A stretch of DNA of 64,000 nucleotides, taken from positions 179,160 to 243,159 of the forward strand of contig NZ_QAJM01000003.1 in assembly GCF_003852405.1 (NCBI RefSeq), in the 5' to 3' direction. The DNA is from Pseudomonas sp. KBW05 (GTDB lineage Bacteria; Pseudomonadota; Gammaproteobacteria; Pseudomonadales; Pseudomonadaceae). Each line of letters begins with the position of its first letter. The stretch's first letter is position 1. This document shows positions 16,698 to 26,971 of this stretch, in pieces. The notes under the pieces are model-generated. The model saw only the letters and a program-made list of their open reading frames with translations. It had not been told where the DNA came from and searched no databases. The translations under genes were made by a program, and so were the position numbers.

Positions 16698-19600
16698 TCA
16701 TTGCTGATCGTAGAGGTTAGGCAGGTTGTACGTTACCGTCTCGTTTTCAAAATAGTTAACATAAGCCCAGCCGTTTTCATCGGTTACCTGATGATAGACC
16801 TGCCGATCCTTGATAAGAATTACGGGGTGATTGGCCAGTATCTGTTCAGAGTAAGCAGAAGCCACTCGAACACCGTAACGCAAATACGGCGGTGTACCCG
16901 GTACTGCCTGGGGACCGAAGGTTTCTGAGAACACCGCTTTATGATGCGCCAACGAGATCGGCAATACCCTTGATGCGATCTCCCACCCGCCAATTTTCAT
17001 TTCAAGCGCCAACAGCACATCGGCAGCACTTTTTGTGCAATCGAGTGTCCAGGACAACCCACTTTTCTTCATGGCTCGCGGGACACCCTCCAACGGACTC
17101 AGGATTACACCGTGATCAACGGGGTCTCCCGCATATACCAAACTCACTTGTTTATCCATCACTTCATCAGAGCGGGGATCCAGCACCAACGTATGCACTG
17201 CACCACGGCACAAATAGAGCGTCTGACCCAGTGCCTTACCGCTGAATTTATCCAGTTTGACCTCAATCAGCGACCTCAAGTCATCCGACAATAACAGGCA
17301 GGGCAGGTGCCAATCCGACAAAGTCGAGCTGACCCATTTCACGCCACAATGAGTTTCGTCGCCAGAGCTTGATGTAACCGACCAGGACATCGGCTGCCCG
17401 TCCACCGTACGCCGCTCTCCCCACGCAGGAGAGCATTCAAGTCCCGAGGCTTCGGCATCCGCCAAGTCTTCCAGCGCGACAGTGGAGCCAATCATCGAAC
17501 TGTCCCGCACCTCCAGCCTCAGCGAATGGGTCATCCCACGTCGAAATTTCAATTCACTGAGGGCCAGCTTAACCGGCACATCATCCAGGTACATCACGAA
17601 GTGTTTCGACCACGGGTTCTCCTGCAGGGCGTTGACCGTAAACCCTACGTGCAGGATGAGATCTGAATGTGTGTCGCTTACCTCGGCCTCAACGGGATGC
17701 TCACCTTCTGCATCGGGTGTATATCGATACTCCGCCCACCCCCCGTGCGTCGTTTGCGAGACGACCCACAAACCTTTACGGTCGGCCGTTTCATCAGTGA
17801 TCCAGCGTACCGTGACCCCTTCTTGCCCTTCGCCGGTTTCAGTGTCGACCACCTGCATACGCAACAGCACGCTCTGGTTTTCGCCCACAACCGGCTGAGA
17901 CAGAACCGGCCCAACCTCCCCTATCGAGAACTTACCCTTTTTGACCCTAAACTTACGCACGTCCGACCAATCGGAGGCATCTCCAGATTGCACCAATTGC
18001 ACGCTAACGCCATGCTCCCCCTCTGCCCACCGGGTCGTCGACAACCACCGCCAAGTGCTGCTGGTGTTTGTGAGCGTTGCCAGCAAATCGACCTCATCAC
18101 CTTCATGACGCAGCAACAACTCTCCTCCTCTAGTGCCTCTACCCGAAATTTCCACGCGGTCCGGCTGAACACCACTGTTTTGGGTTGGCCGGTCGATAAT
18201 GGGGGTTTGCGGCTTGGGCGAGACAAAGAACCCGTAGGGTTGGCCCCAGGGCGATTCTCTGTCCTGAATGCGTTGCTTAACCTGTAGCTGCGTTGGGCCT
18301 GGAGGCAATCGACTCGTCAATACAAGGTCCAGGAACCCATTTTCATCAGCCGATTGCACATGCAATAGCTGATTATCTTTGGCATTGCGCAGGCTGATCA
18401 ACGCAGCGGGCAGGCCGGCGATTTTTATGCGCGGGCGTGACGGGTTCTGCGTCCCCACATGGGGGAATAAGATGGACGGAGTCTCCAGCTCCGACAGTAC
18501 GTTAAAGATTCGCTCCACACTTGGCAGGGAACGGACGCCCCCAATCACCTGGTACGCCCGGATTCGGTTCTCACCACTCGGCCAACTTTGGTCAGGCGTA
18601 AACGTCGCCTTAAGGCCACTGATGACGATTGAGCCCGCCACGTCATGACCATGAGCATCAATCACGGCAATGCTCGCGTCCTGCGCATGTAAATAGACGA
18701 TAGTCAGCGCCTGGCGTGATTGCACCGGTTCAGTTGGCGGCACAATCTCCGGTGCGTCGGGCATGAGTCTGAACGAGCAACGCGCACTTTCAACGGTTGG
18801 CAGGTCACCCAGCGACAGCGTCACGAAGATCTCATGGAAACCTGGATCAAGCCTCAAAGAGCCCTTAGAAACCCAATGGCCATCCACATCCACATTAACA
18901 GACGCGACAAATTGCCCGCTGGTGGCGTCATTCAATATCATCCGCGCACCTTCCAGCGAGGCCTGGACATGGCCGTATATCGGCTCGTGCAACGCCATCA
19001 ATTGATTCGGTACTGGGTAATCAATGATCGGCTTCTCAATGGCGGCAGAAAACTCATAGGGGGCACTCCAATCAGAGTCGATCCCATCCACCGTCTGAAT
19101 TGCATACACCTTGTTCTGCGCCCACCACATTTGATCGGGAATGAACCGACGCACGGAACCGTCACCAACGAAGACGCCCGCTACCGGCGTGCCATTACTG
19201 ATGAGTCGCAACGAGGTCGAGCCAGCCTCCACCCCCTGCACAGTGAGAGCCTGCAACGGCTTGGCCGGAGACTCTGCGGGGACAATGATTAACGCTTGGG
19301 GTTTTACGGCGAACTCACGGAAAGCAGAGAATGGGGAAGCCATGCCGTTGTAGGACTGACGCACCTTGATATGTTGTATTCCGGCCTTGAAACTGCTGCA
19401 TTTCCCCTCCCAGGACCTGCCAGACACGGGAAAAGACGCCAGTTGATTGTTGTCGAGGTCAAACACAAAAACCGTCGCCCCCGAAGTGCCCTCTCCCGAC
19501 AGCTCAACAGTTGCGTTGTACTGCGCGCCATGCACGGGTAGACCAATCGTCGGCATAGGGGGATGAACTTTGAAGCGGACTATCTTCCCCGGGTCCGACT

Positions 19601-22600
19601 GAAATGCCTCAACGACTTGCGCTGCACAAACTTGACTGTCATGCGCCCAGGCGGTATCTGGCGTGAAGTAACGCACGCTGCCCGTGCCCTCGACAGTGCC
19701 ACGCACCTGAGTCCAAGGATTGAAAACCCTCACCTCATCAGCGCTTGGGTGAACACCTGTGATTTCAATGGGGTCAAACGCGTTGAAAACACTCCCCGGT
19801 AGCGTGACGCTCGGCGCATTCACCATAATCGTGAAATCACACAGAGGCCCTGGATCTGACTCAACACCGTTGACGATTTGCTTGAGACGTTTGTGTTTAG
19901 GCCCTGGCATTGCCCAGCTATGGATGCCAGCCCAGCGGTTACCGGATGCTTGCCAGGTACTGAGGACGGTACCGTCAAGGTTCAACACCTGGACGGCTGC
20001 ACCCGGGGCGCAAATACCGCCCATTTCAAACTCGGCATCGTAGTACCCGCCGGGCTTAGGCACTTCGAAGGCCGGAGCAAAGGGCTTGGCGGTAAACCTG
20101 CAAGGTTCGCTCGGCAAGGACTCCGCATCATTGACTATCTGTGTTGCGTACACGCTAGTGCTAACCCCGGGCGCCCAATAGTCGATGGGCGTGAACGTGA
20201 ATGTTCCCGCGCTACCGCTGAAATGGCCGGGGACTTGAACATGACCTTCCAAGTACATGATCAGTTTGCTGGCTGACGGGTCTACGTTCACTACGGTCAA
20301 CGCTTGTGCCGGCTCGGCAATATCCGCAGGGGGGATGATTTTCAGGGGCATCGGCAGACGGCTGAAGACACAAGGCAGGCTCGGATCGGATGCTATCGAA
20401 TTCACCGTCTGAATCGCACGAACCGTGTTATTGCCCGTTAACCAATCCCCAGCCGGGGTAAACAGGCGCTCGACGCCTGACCCGGCGAAGCCCCCTGCAA
20501 TGTTCTTGCCGCCATCATCAACCAGCCGTATCACGCTGCTTGGATACACACCGGTAATTTTCAAGGGGTGTCTTGCCAATATCGGTTTTTCGGGTGGGCT
20601 GATTACGGCCATCCGGGGCTTGATATAAAAGGTACGATTATCTGCGGGCTGGGAGTCAACATGGTTTAACACCTGTATCGCCCGAACACTTTGGACACCG
20701 GGTGCCGACCAATCATAGTTTGCCTGCCAGCGGCTGCCTGTGACCTCTGCCTCCGTCAGAATATTGCCATCCCGGCCGAGCAAAAAGACCGCAGCACCCG
20801 GGCTGCATGAACCAATGACCGGCGCGTCGGATGCCGCCAAGGACTGTTCCCGCGGCTGACCGATCAGCGGCTGAACCGGCCTGGCGGAAAAACTGACCGG
20901 GCTGCTGGGATCGGACTGTATGCCGCTGTACATCTGCGTGACCCACACTTGTTGCGCGCCAGGCAGCCAGGCTTTAAGCGGGGTAAATGTGTAACTCGTA
21001 CCACTTTTACTGAAGGTCCCGTCGACCTGACCCGCGTCATTGTGCATCTTCAGAATGGCTCCGGGAATATGATCCCCGACAATCATCAACGCCTGCTTCG
21101 GCAGGATCGGAGGCGCTGCCGGTGCGGTAATGGAAAGCTTGCGCGGCTTGATACTGAAACTTCGCAAGAAGGGCGGGGACAATAGCGCTCCCAGCTTGAT
21201 GGCGACATTCAGCACATGCTCTCCGGGCAGCAGCGGCAACGCTGTTGAGCTCCAGACGCCGTCGGTATTGGGTATGGCGGTGGCAACCGGGCTGCTGCTT
21301 TGGGTGGTGTACAACACCACCGTTGACCCCGGACCGCCATAGCCGTCCCTGCCGGAAAACGCGCCTCCCTGCTCCATGACCTCTTGATGTTCTGGATAGA
21401 GAACGGTGAGTTTTTCAAGCGTGGCAAAAAACCTGCAAATACTGCTGGGCGCCGACGGCGCACCATTGAATGTTTGTATCGCGTACACCGAACGAGTGCC
21501 CAGCGCCCAGTGTTGTGCAGGCGTGAACGTGCGGTTGGCGGTGGATCCGCTGAAGCTGCCAGCGATGGTTTTTTTGGTGTCCGCGTCATACATCTGCAAC
21601 GTGGAATTGCCTGGAATGACGTTAGTTATGACCAGCGCCTGTGTGGGAAGCGTCGGTATCGGTGGCTGAGCGATCAGCGGCGCATCAGGTTTGACATCAA
21701 CCTGAAGTAATTCAGACACGTCTGATCGGTGAGCGTAAAAATTCCTGCCTATGTGCACGGCAGTGAGCATGTGGAAACCTGGGACCCAACGACCAGCAGC
21801 AATGGCATACCAACGACCATTCGATTGGACGGTGGCCTCCAGCGGCGGCACGCTTCCCTGGCTGGCCGTGACGCGAACGGTACATCCAGCAAGACCTTTG
21901 CCGCCAACTGTGGCGATGCCATCCTCCCCAAAGTTGGCATCTGTCAACTCGGGGGGTAATAGCAGCGTGAACGGAACGAGCTCTGATCTTGTTGACGTGT
22001 TATTGAGCCACTGCTCAGCAACCAGTGTCGTCGGATCTCCCGACGTCAAGTCTTGCGTTGGTGTGGTACTCCATTGCCCGTTCGCCACCACTGCCGAGGC
22101 AATCACCCTCCCATAATCAGCGTTTTGATAGACCTTGATCGTCGCACCGTTCGCGCCGGTTCCGCTCAGAAGAGGCCGTGCTACTTTGACAAACCCTGGA
22201 TTGTGCAAGCCAGGTCTCGAAGGCCCCACTGAAAACGACCGTTCCAACGACCAATCGGAAACCGCGCTCGTCAGCGTGCTGCGTTGCCGCGCTTTTATTG
22301 TGTAATGACCGGCAGGCCAGGCTCGCTGGGCGGAAACCGACCAGCTACCATTTTCCAAAACGGTCGTAGCCAATTGCACGCCACCCGTGCCATCCGCTAG
22401 AAACACCTCAGTCGTCAATCCAGCAAGCCCGCCAACACCACTTACAGTGGGCATTCCAGAAAGAGGCACCGAGACATCAAGTATCTGAGGAGGAAACAGG
22501 AGCGAAAAACTGACGGGTTCTGACGGGCTCGAACCCTGAAAATCCAGGTTCTGAAAAGCCTTCAGCGTGATAACTTCCGTCATTGGCAACGCGTCAGTGG

Positions 22601-23171
22601 GTGTAATTGCCCACTGTTTATTTTTGACGACCGCCGTTCCAAGATCGTTGATCACGTTAGATGTCAAATAAACCGTCGCTCCCTCTTCCCCCGTTCCACT
22701 GAAGCGAGGGAACGCTGTCCAGCTGGTGCTGGGTTGCGTAATCACTGGAGCAAGGAGCTCACGCTTTTTCAACCGCTCGGCATAACCCCAGCGACTGGTA
22801 ATACCAGCATGGTATTCAGCTCGCACCCAATTCAGAGCAGTAATCCCAGGAGGGAATTCCACCACACACTTCATTTCTGACATCCACGCCCCAAACCATA
22901 CTAATCCGAACGTGTGATTTAACTGCACAGTCACCTTCTTGTCCGCAGAGTCCATATATTCCATTTGAACTTTCCAGGCATGGATGGGAACGCCGACCGT
23001 TGCCGCTCGTGCCGTGAATACAAATCTGCGCGGAACAATTGAATCATTCGGGGGATAGATAATATTCGGCTTTTTCCAATGAATGAACAAAGGGCCTATG
23101 GCACTTTCATTATCGTTACTTGGTCCAGTGCTGCCTTTGAGCCTTTTCACGGTATCGGCACTCCAATCCAT
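16698..23171 (-). CDS. Giant Ig-like repeat protein divergent from the Tc toxin operon (2157 aa)
   Basis: A 2157-residue protein of unknown function. After a unique N-terminus (1-130, no signal peptide), about 18 Ig-like repeats of 85-95 residues fill residues 130-1780. From the fifth repeat two subtypes tend to alternate. One contains ALTIxxV...GxFxGSG...FTPxxxW...VxAIQxVxGxxSDPS; the other contains GxCxPGAxVxVxxxDG...W...QxxNGV. An invasin-like Ig domain (GQEGVTVRWITDE, about 1800-1880) and a distinct C-terminal region of about 280 residues ending in DENGWAYVNYF follow. The ATG at 23171 has only a weak GGCGGCGA upstream; the frame stays open 25 codons further back but without ATG, GTG or TTG. 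It shares a 225-base divergent region with the Tc operon, suggesting linked regulation. Function is not inferred beyond binding or adhesion. Confidence 0.85.
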   Translation of the reverse strand: MDWSADTVKRLKGSTGPSNDNESAIGPLFIHWKKPNIIYPPNDSIVPRRFVFTARAATVGVPIHAWKVQMEYMDSADKKVTVQLNHTFGLVWFGAWMSEMKCVVEFPPGITALNWVRAEYHAGITSRWGYAERLKKRELLAPVITQPSTSWTAFPRFSGTGEEGATVYLTSNVINDLGTAVVKNKQWAITPTDALPMTEVITLKAFQNLDFQGSSPSEPVSFSLLFPPQILDVSVPLSGMPTVSGVGGLAGLTTEVFLADGTGGVQLATTVLENGSWSVSAQRAWPAGHYTIKARQRSTLTSAVSDWSLERSFSVGPSRPGLHNPGFVKVARPLLSGTGANGATIKVYQNADYGRVIASAVVANGQWSTTPTQDLTSGDPTTLVAEQWLNNTSTRSELVPFTLLLPPELTDANFGEDGIATVGGKGLAGCTVRVTASQGSVPPLEATVQSNGRWYAIAAGRWVPGFHMLTAVHIGRNFYAHRSDVSELLQVDVKPDAPLIAQPPIPTLPTQALVITNVIPGNSTLQMYDADTKKTIAGSFSGSTANRTFTPAQHWALGTRSVYAIQTFNGAPSAPSSICRFFATLEKLTVLYPEHQEVMEQGGAFSGRDGYGGPGSTVVLYTTQSSSPVATAIPNTDGVWSSTALPLLPGEHVLNVAIKLGALLSPPFLRSFSIKPRKLSITAPAAPPILPKQALMIVGDHIPGAILKMHNDAGQVDGTFSKSGTSYTFTPLKAWLPGAQQVWVTQMYSGIQSDPSSPVSFSARPVQPLIGQPREQSLAASDAPVIGSCSPGAAVFLLGRDGNILTEAEVTGSRWQANYDWSAPGVQSVRAIQVLNHVDSQPADNRTFYIKPRMAVISPPEKPILARHPLKITGVYPSSVIRLVDDGGKNIAGGFAGSGVERLFTPAGDWLTGNNTVRAIQTVNSIASDPSLPCVFSRLPMPLKIIPPADIAEPAQALTVVNVDPSASKLIMYLEGHVQVPGHFSGSAGTFTFTPIDYWAPGVSTSVYATQIVNDAESLPSEPCRFTAKPFAPAFEVPKPGGYYDAEFEMGGICAPGAAVQVLNLDGTVLSTWQASGNRWAGIHSWAMPGPKHKRLKQIVNGVESDPGPLCDFTIMVNAPSVTLPGSVFNAFDPIEITGVHPSADEVRVFNPWTQVRGTVEGTGSVRYFTPDTAWAHDSQVCAAQVVEAFQSDPGKIVRFKVHPPMPTIGLPVHGAQYNATVELSGEGTSGATVFVFDLDNNQLASFPVSGRSWEGKCSSFKAGIQHIKVRQSYNGMASPFSAFREFAVKPQALIIVPAESPAKPLQALTVQGVEAGSTSLRLISNGTPVAGVFVGDGSVRRFIPDQMWWAQNKVYAIQTVDGIDSDWSAPYEFSAAIEKPIIDYPVPNQLMALHEPIYGHVQASLEGARMILNDATSGQFVASVNVDVDGHWVSKGSLRLDPGFHEIFVTLSLGDLPTVESARCSFRLMPDAPEIVPPTEPVQSRQALTIVYLHAQDASIAVIDAHGHDVAGSIVISGLKATFTPDQSWPSGENRIRAYQVIGGVRSLPSVERIFNVLSELETPSILFPHVGTQNPSRPRIKIAGLPAALISLRNAKDNQLLHVQSADENGFLDLVLTSRLPPGPTQLQVKQRIQDRESPWGQPYGFFVSPKPQTPIIDRPTQNSGVQPDRVEISGRGTRGGELLLRHEGDEVDLLATLTNTSSTWRWLSTTRWAEGEHGVSVQLVQSGDASDWSDVRKFRVKKGKFSIGEVGPVLSQPVVGENQSVLLRMQVVDTETGEGQEGVTVRWITDETADRKGLWVVSQTTHGGWAEYRYTPDAEGEHPVEAEVSDTHSDLILHVGFTVNALQENPWSKHFVMYLDDVPVKLALSELKFRRGMTHSLRLEVRDSSMIGSTVALEDLADAEASGLECSPAWGERRTVDGQPMSWSVTSSSGDETHCGVKWVSSTLSDWHLPCLLLSDDLRSLIEVKLDKFSGKALGQTLYLCRGAVHTLVLDPRSDEVMDKQVSLVYAGDPVDHGVILSPLEGVPRAMKKSGLSWTLDCTKSAADVLLALEMKIGGWEIASRVLPISLAHHKAVFSETFGPQAVPGTPPYLRYGVRVASAYSEQILANHPVILIKDRQVYHQVTDENGWAYVNYFENETVTYNLPNLYDQQ

Positions 23172-23301
23172 GGCGTCGCCGCCAACAGTGATAGTGCTAG
23201 ATCTAAACTCATCGAATGACCTGAGGATAACTGTGAAAACTACCAGTTACGACAAACGGTTGTTGATCAATACCGGGTTGCACTGAGAGAAGTCATCGGC
23301 T

Positions 23302-23367
23302 ACCTGTCAAGTTTCACAGGTTACAACTACGACCTAGCTGCGCTCTACTGTGTCTCCAGGTACCTGG
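23302..23367. promoter_or_regulatory. ACCTG/CAGGT half-site cluster in the tc divergent region
   Basis: ACCTGT (23302) and ACAGGT (23316-23321) form an inverted pair with 8 bases between, and 35 bases later the 12-base perfect palindrome CCAGGTACCTGG occupies 23356-23367. Four copies of the same 5-base half-site in 66 bases, ending 29 bases ahead of the TcaA start, look like an operator. No regulator gene is adjacent. The binding protein is unknown. Confidence 0.4.
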
Positions 23368-23396
23368 TTTTCATCCTCTGAAAGGAGCCACGGTCA

Positions 23397-26300
23397 ATGG
23401 CCACCAAACAACACACGCTGCTCAGCTCACTGGTTGCCACTGACACCAAGAAGTTGAAAAAAGGCCAGGTCACCTTCAAAACCGCCATGAGCCGGATGGG
23501 CATACATTCAGTCTTCGATATCGTGCGCCTGTCCAAAGCGGACTTTGTGAGGCAACTGGCCAAGCTCAGCGGCGTCGATGGTGACCTCGCCTACACCAAT
23601 GCCCAGGCCTATGCCACGTTGCTGGCAAGGTTGCGACGCGAACAGCTGACGTCGTCAGGCACCTATGAGCCGCAAGCGGAACACAGCGGTATTCGCGCAA
23701 TGGTGCCTCTTGGGCCGACCTATCCCAAACTCTTCAACGAAAACTGGACGAAATTCTGCAAGGTCGGTGCCCTGGCGGCTGATGACTCGCCGGTGGCCTA
23801 CCTGAGTGCTCTGAGGGTCTTTGTTCAGCAGTTGGAATCCACCAGCAACGACCCCAAACGCCTGTTGCTGGACTCACGCCGCCCTGATCTGAAGGACTTG
23901 CTGATCACCCATGAAAGCACCTTCACCCCGCGCCCTATGCTGGAAATTGTCAATCAGGTGCTGGGGAACAATTTAAGCGCGTACCTGAAAACCCAGGCGG
24001 CCGACGCTAGCAAGCCGCTGTACCAAGTGCTGAGCGAACGCCAGTACCCGTTCGAGTTGCCTTACAACTTCTACCACCATCAATGCAAACTGGGGTTGTC
24101 TGGGGGAAAACCAAGGCTGGGCGAACTCAATTATCGGGGGAGTTATCTGCTGCCGATCACACAAGCCGACAGCAACGATTACGGCAAGGTGCAATTGCTG
24201 ACACCGCACGCACAGCACTTATTGACCGGGTTGGGCCCACAGCAACAGAAGCTGCTGATCGCACCAGCGGCGTATAGCACGTTCTATCTCAACCGCGACG
24301 ATCTGGTGAGTGGGTGGAAAAGCCCTGGCAATTGCCATCTCAGCCCGCATGTTGCATTTGGATCGGGGTATCTGCTGCCTGCGGGACAACCAGATGTCGG
24401 GGCCAGCAACCCTTCTGTTACTACCCTGACGAGCTCACATGGGGGGAGAGGCGCGTCTAATACTGTCGCAGTTACCTTTCGAAAAGCAGGGGGGGCCAAT
24501 CGTAGCGTTGATATGAAGTTGGCAAGCGGTGCCGCCGTCAACAATGACACGTACTATCTAAACCATTTACATATCCCCTCACAGGCTACGCAGTGTCTAC
24601 ATGTCAAGCCGACTACTGGGCTGCCCGATGCCAGCGAAACAGGCTACACCGCCACGTTTAAGGCCGTCCACACCACCGGTACGGTAGCCGCCCCGGTGAG
24701 CGTCGCCAGGCGCACGCTCACCTTGTCTGCTGACGCGCAATACACCCCCACTGCTGATGAGAAAGCCTACTTCGCCAAGGTGTTCGGCATGGAAATTACA
24801 GGTCCCAATGCCGATGCGCTGGCGGACCTCGATACATTCATGCAACACACCGGGCTGAACGCCGAACAGGTCGAAATGCTCCTATCGCGACACACCTTCG
24901 AAGTACGCCTATCCCCCAACTGCCCCAGTAGCAACGCGCAACGGCTGGGTCTGCTCCGCAACCTCGGCCTGCCGTTCCCGCACCCAAACCACTATGGCGC
25001 CTGCTACGTCAACGGCAACGGCTCCGATCGATTCGCCCCCGACACATCGGCTGCGAACGTGACCCGGCAGTATGAGCAGTTCGAAAATGCCATGGACCTC
25101 GAGTCAGTCGACATCGGCGAAAGCAAATACTGGCACCTGACACTCACTTCCCTGGACCGCTTCGACCGCCTGCAACGCATGATTCGCCTGCAACGCTGGA
25201 CCCGTATCCCGTTCAACAAACTCGACACCCTGCTCATGTGTGCCATTCGCGCCGAGGGCGCCACCAACCTCGACATGGTGCTCAATAAAAACACGCTGCG
25301 GGTACTTGGGGTGTATCACTACCTGAATCAGCGCCACGGCATCGATCCTGAAGAGTTCGGCGCGCTGATGCACCACCTCACCCCCTACACCAACGTGAAA
25401 AGTGAACTTTCACTCTTCGACCGTGTGTTTAATTCAATTCGGCTATTCGAAACCCCGCTGGTGCTGGACAGGACCGCTTTCACGGTTGCCGACAATGTCC
25501 TTGCTAACCGCATCACCCTGATGCAACTGTGCGCAGGCCTTGGTTTGCAACTCACGCAAGACTCTTTCCTATTGATTGCGGCGCAGACCAGTCGAGCGCT
25601 GGCAGGCCTGAAACGCGACCTGGCGACCGTGTCATCCCTGTTTCGCCAGGCGCGGATTGCCCGCCTCTTTGGCTGTACGGTTGCCGAGTTGCTGACCCTG
25701 GCCAACCTGCTGGGAGGGCAAAGTTATAAGGACGTACTGGCCAAGGGCACACTGCGCCCGCACGACCAAACAGCTTCCCCGGACATACTTGATGTCCTGA
25801 TGCAATTGCAGTGGGCCATGGACTGGCTCCACGACAGCCAACAGAGCATTACGCAACTCGAACAGCGGCTGGGCCCGAACATCCCGCTGAACCAACCGCG
25901 TTCGTCGCCGGGCAAACGGCCAACGGCAACGGCCGGACCCGGCCCCCTGACGGATGCCTTGAGTGCCCGCCTATCCAAGCTGCAGCACGATACCGAATTC
26001 AGCCGAGTCACCGAAACGCAGGTCCTCAAACTGAACCTGCCGACACACAACAATGCGAACACTGTGATCCCCTGGTTCACCCTGCTCACCAGTTGGCACG
26101 TTCTGAATAACTCCGGTCTGCTGGTGTCGCTGGACGAATCGCTAGCGCTTACGGATGACCCCAAGGGCTGGCTAGGCGCCAAGTTGGACAAACTGCTGGC
26201 CAACGTGACCCTCGGCGACGCAGCCAAGCAGGACAGCAAGGATAAGTTGCTGGCCTTCCTGCTGGATGCCCATGACCGGCAACTTCGGTTATTGCAGGAT

Positions 26301-26966
26301 CTTTTCCAGGAAACCGCCGCGCTGCCAGTTGATCGCACTGTGGCGGTAATTCATTGGGCGAACACGTCGCCCTACGCCGTCCTTGTCGAAGCGTTGACGA
26401 AAAGCGCGCTAATGGTCGCACACTTCCAGCGCATTTCGCGGCATGCCGAAATCGCCATGCACTTGCGCTTGAGCAACCGCGCCCTGCGTATGTTCCTCTG
26501 CAACCGCGACTGGCTGGGCGGCTACCCCATCACCAACAGCGAACCCACGCTATCCGATCTGTATTTATTTGAGCGCTTCAGCCACTGGTTGAACGGCCAG
26601 GACCAACCCGAAGAAGCCCTGCTCAGCTACTTCAGCCTCGCCAACCCGCCCTCCCCCAAGCGCATGACGAAAAAGCTGCAGCTGCAAATCAGTGAGTCCG
26701 CCAACGTCGCATTGGCCAAGTTGCTGGGCTGGGCAACGTTAGAAGTCGAGAACCTGACGGCGACCTTGCCGGGTGCGGTGGCCAAGTCTATGCAACACGT
26801 GGACTGGGTGCGCCGCTGCCAAGCCGCCTGCAACGCCAGCGGCTTGTCCGCCAAGGCATTGCTGTTGGCAACCGCGATCACGGCCGACAGCAAACTGGAT
26901 GACTGGAAAGCCGTCGGTGAGGCTGTAGTGACAGCCAACACCCCATCAAACACCACACGGGAGTGA
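23397..26966 (+). CDS. tcaA: Tc toxin A component, N-terminal part (TcaA-like, VRP1 domain)
   Basis: The first half of a split TcA subunit; TcA forms the pentameric pre-pore that binds the host cell and injects the toxic chamber. The 1189-residue protein begins with the helical alpha-solenoid region of the VRP1/SpvA-like family (KKGQVTFKTAMSRMGIHSVFDIVRLSK). A Tc A N-terminal region (YLSALRVFVQQLE, DLLITHESTFTPRPMLEIVNQVL) and a long helical shell domain (about 480-1180, including LAKLLGWATLEVENLTATL) follow. Residues about 335-450 form a low-complexity, beta-rich insertion with atypical codons. AAAGGAG precedes the ATG by nine bases. It ends five bases before the TcaB-like start, as in Photorhabdus tca loci. 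Confidence 0.92.
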   Translation: MATKQHTLLSSLVATDTKKLKKGQVTFKTAMSRMGIHSVFDIVRLSKADFVRQLAKLSGVDGDLAYTNAQAYATLLARLRREQLTSSGTYEPQAEHSGIRAMVPLGPTYPKLFNENWTKFCKVGALAADDSPVAYLSALRVFVQQLESTSNDPKRLLLDSRRPDLKDLLITHESTFTPRPMLEIVNQVLGNNLSAYLKTQAADASKPLYQVLSERQYPFELPYNFYHHQCKLGLSGGKPRLGELNYRGSYLLPITQADSNDYGKVQLLTPHAQHLLTGLGPQQQKLLIAPAAYSTFYLNRDDLVSGWKSPGNCHLSPHVAFGSGYLLPAGQPDVGASNPSVTTLTSSHGGRGASNTVAVTFRKAGGANRSVDMKLASGAAVNNDTYYLNHLHIPSQATQCLHVKPTTGLPDASETGYTATFKAVHTTGTVAAPVSVARRTLTLSADAQYTPTADEKAYFAKVFGMEITGPNADALADLDTFMQHTGLNAEQVEMLLSRHTFEVRLSPNCPSSNAQRLGLLRNLGLPFPHPNHYGACYVNGNGSDRFAPDTSAANVTRQYEQFENAMDLESVDIGESKYWHLTLTSLDRFDRLQRMIRLQRWTRIPFNKLDTLLMCAIRAEGATNLDMVLNKNTLRVLGVYHYLNQRHGIDPEEFGALMHHLTPYTNVKSELSLFDRVFNSIRLFETPLVLDRTAFTVADNVLANRITLMQLCAGLGLQLTQDSFLLIAAQTSRALAGLKRDLATVSSLFRQARIARLFGCTVAELLTLANLLGGQSYKDVLAKGTLRPHDQTASPDILDVLMQLQWAMDWLHDSQQSITQLEQRLGPNIPLNQPRSSPGKRPTATAGPGPLTDALSARLSKLQHDTEFSRVTETQVLKLNLPTHNNANTVIPWFTLLTSWHVLNNSGLLVSLDESLALTDDPKGWLGAKLDKLLANVTLGDAAKQDSKDKLLAFLLDAHDRQLRLLQDLFQETAALPVDRTVAVIHWANTSPYAVLVEALTKSALMVAHFQRISRHAEIAMHLRLSNRALRMFLCNRDWLGGYPITNSEPTLSDLYLFERFSHWLNGQDQPEEALLSYFSLANPPSPKRMTKKLQLQISESANVALAKLLGWATLEVENLTATLPGAVAKSMQHVDWVRRCQAACNASGLSAKALLLATAITADSKLDDWKAVGEAVVTANTPSNTTRE

Positions 26967-26971
26967 CGTTG

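Noticed and set aside
23147-23212. Possible 21-codon leader ORF overlapping the start of the giant repeat gene
   Set aside because: It is out of frame with the giant gene, has only a weak AGG eight bases ahead, and nothing shows that it is translated. Kept as a curiosity only.
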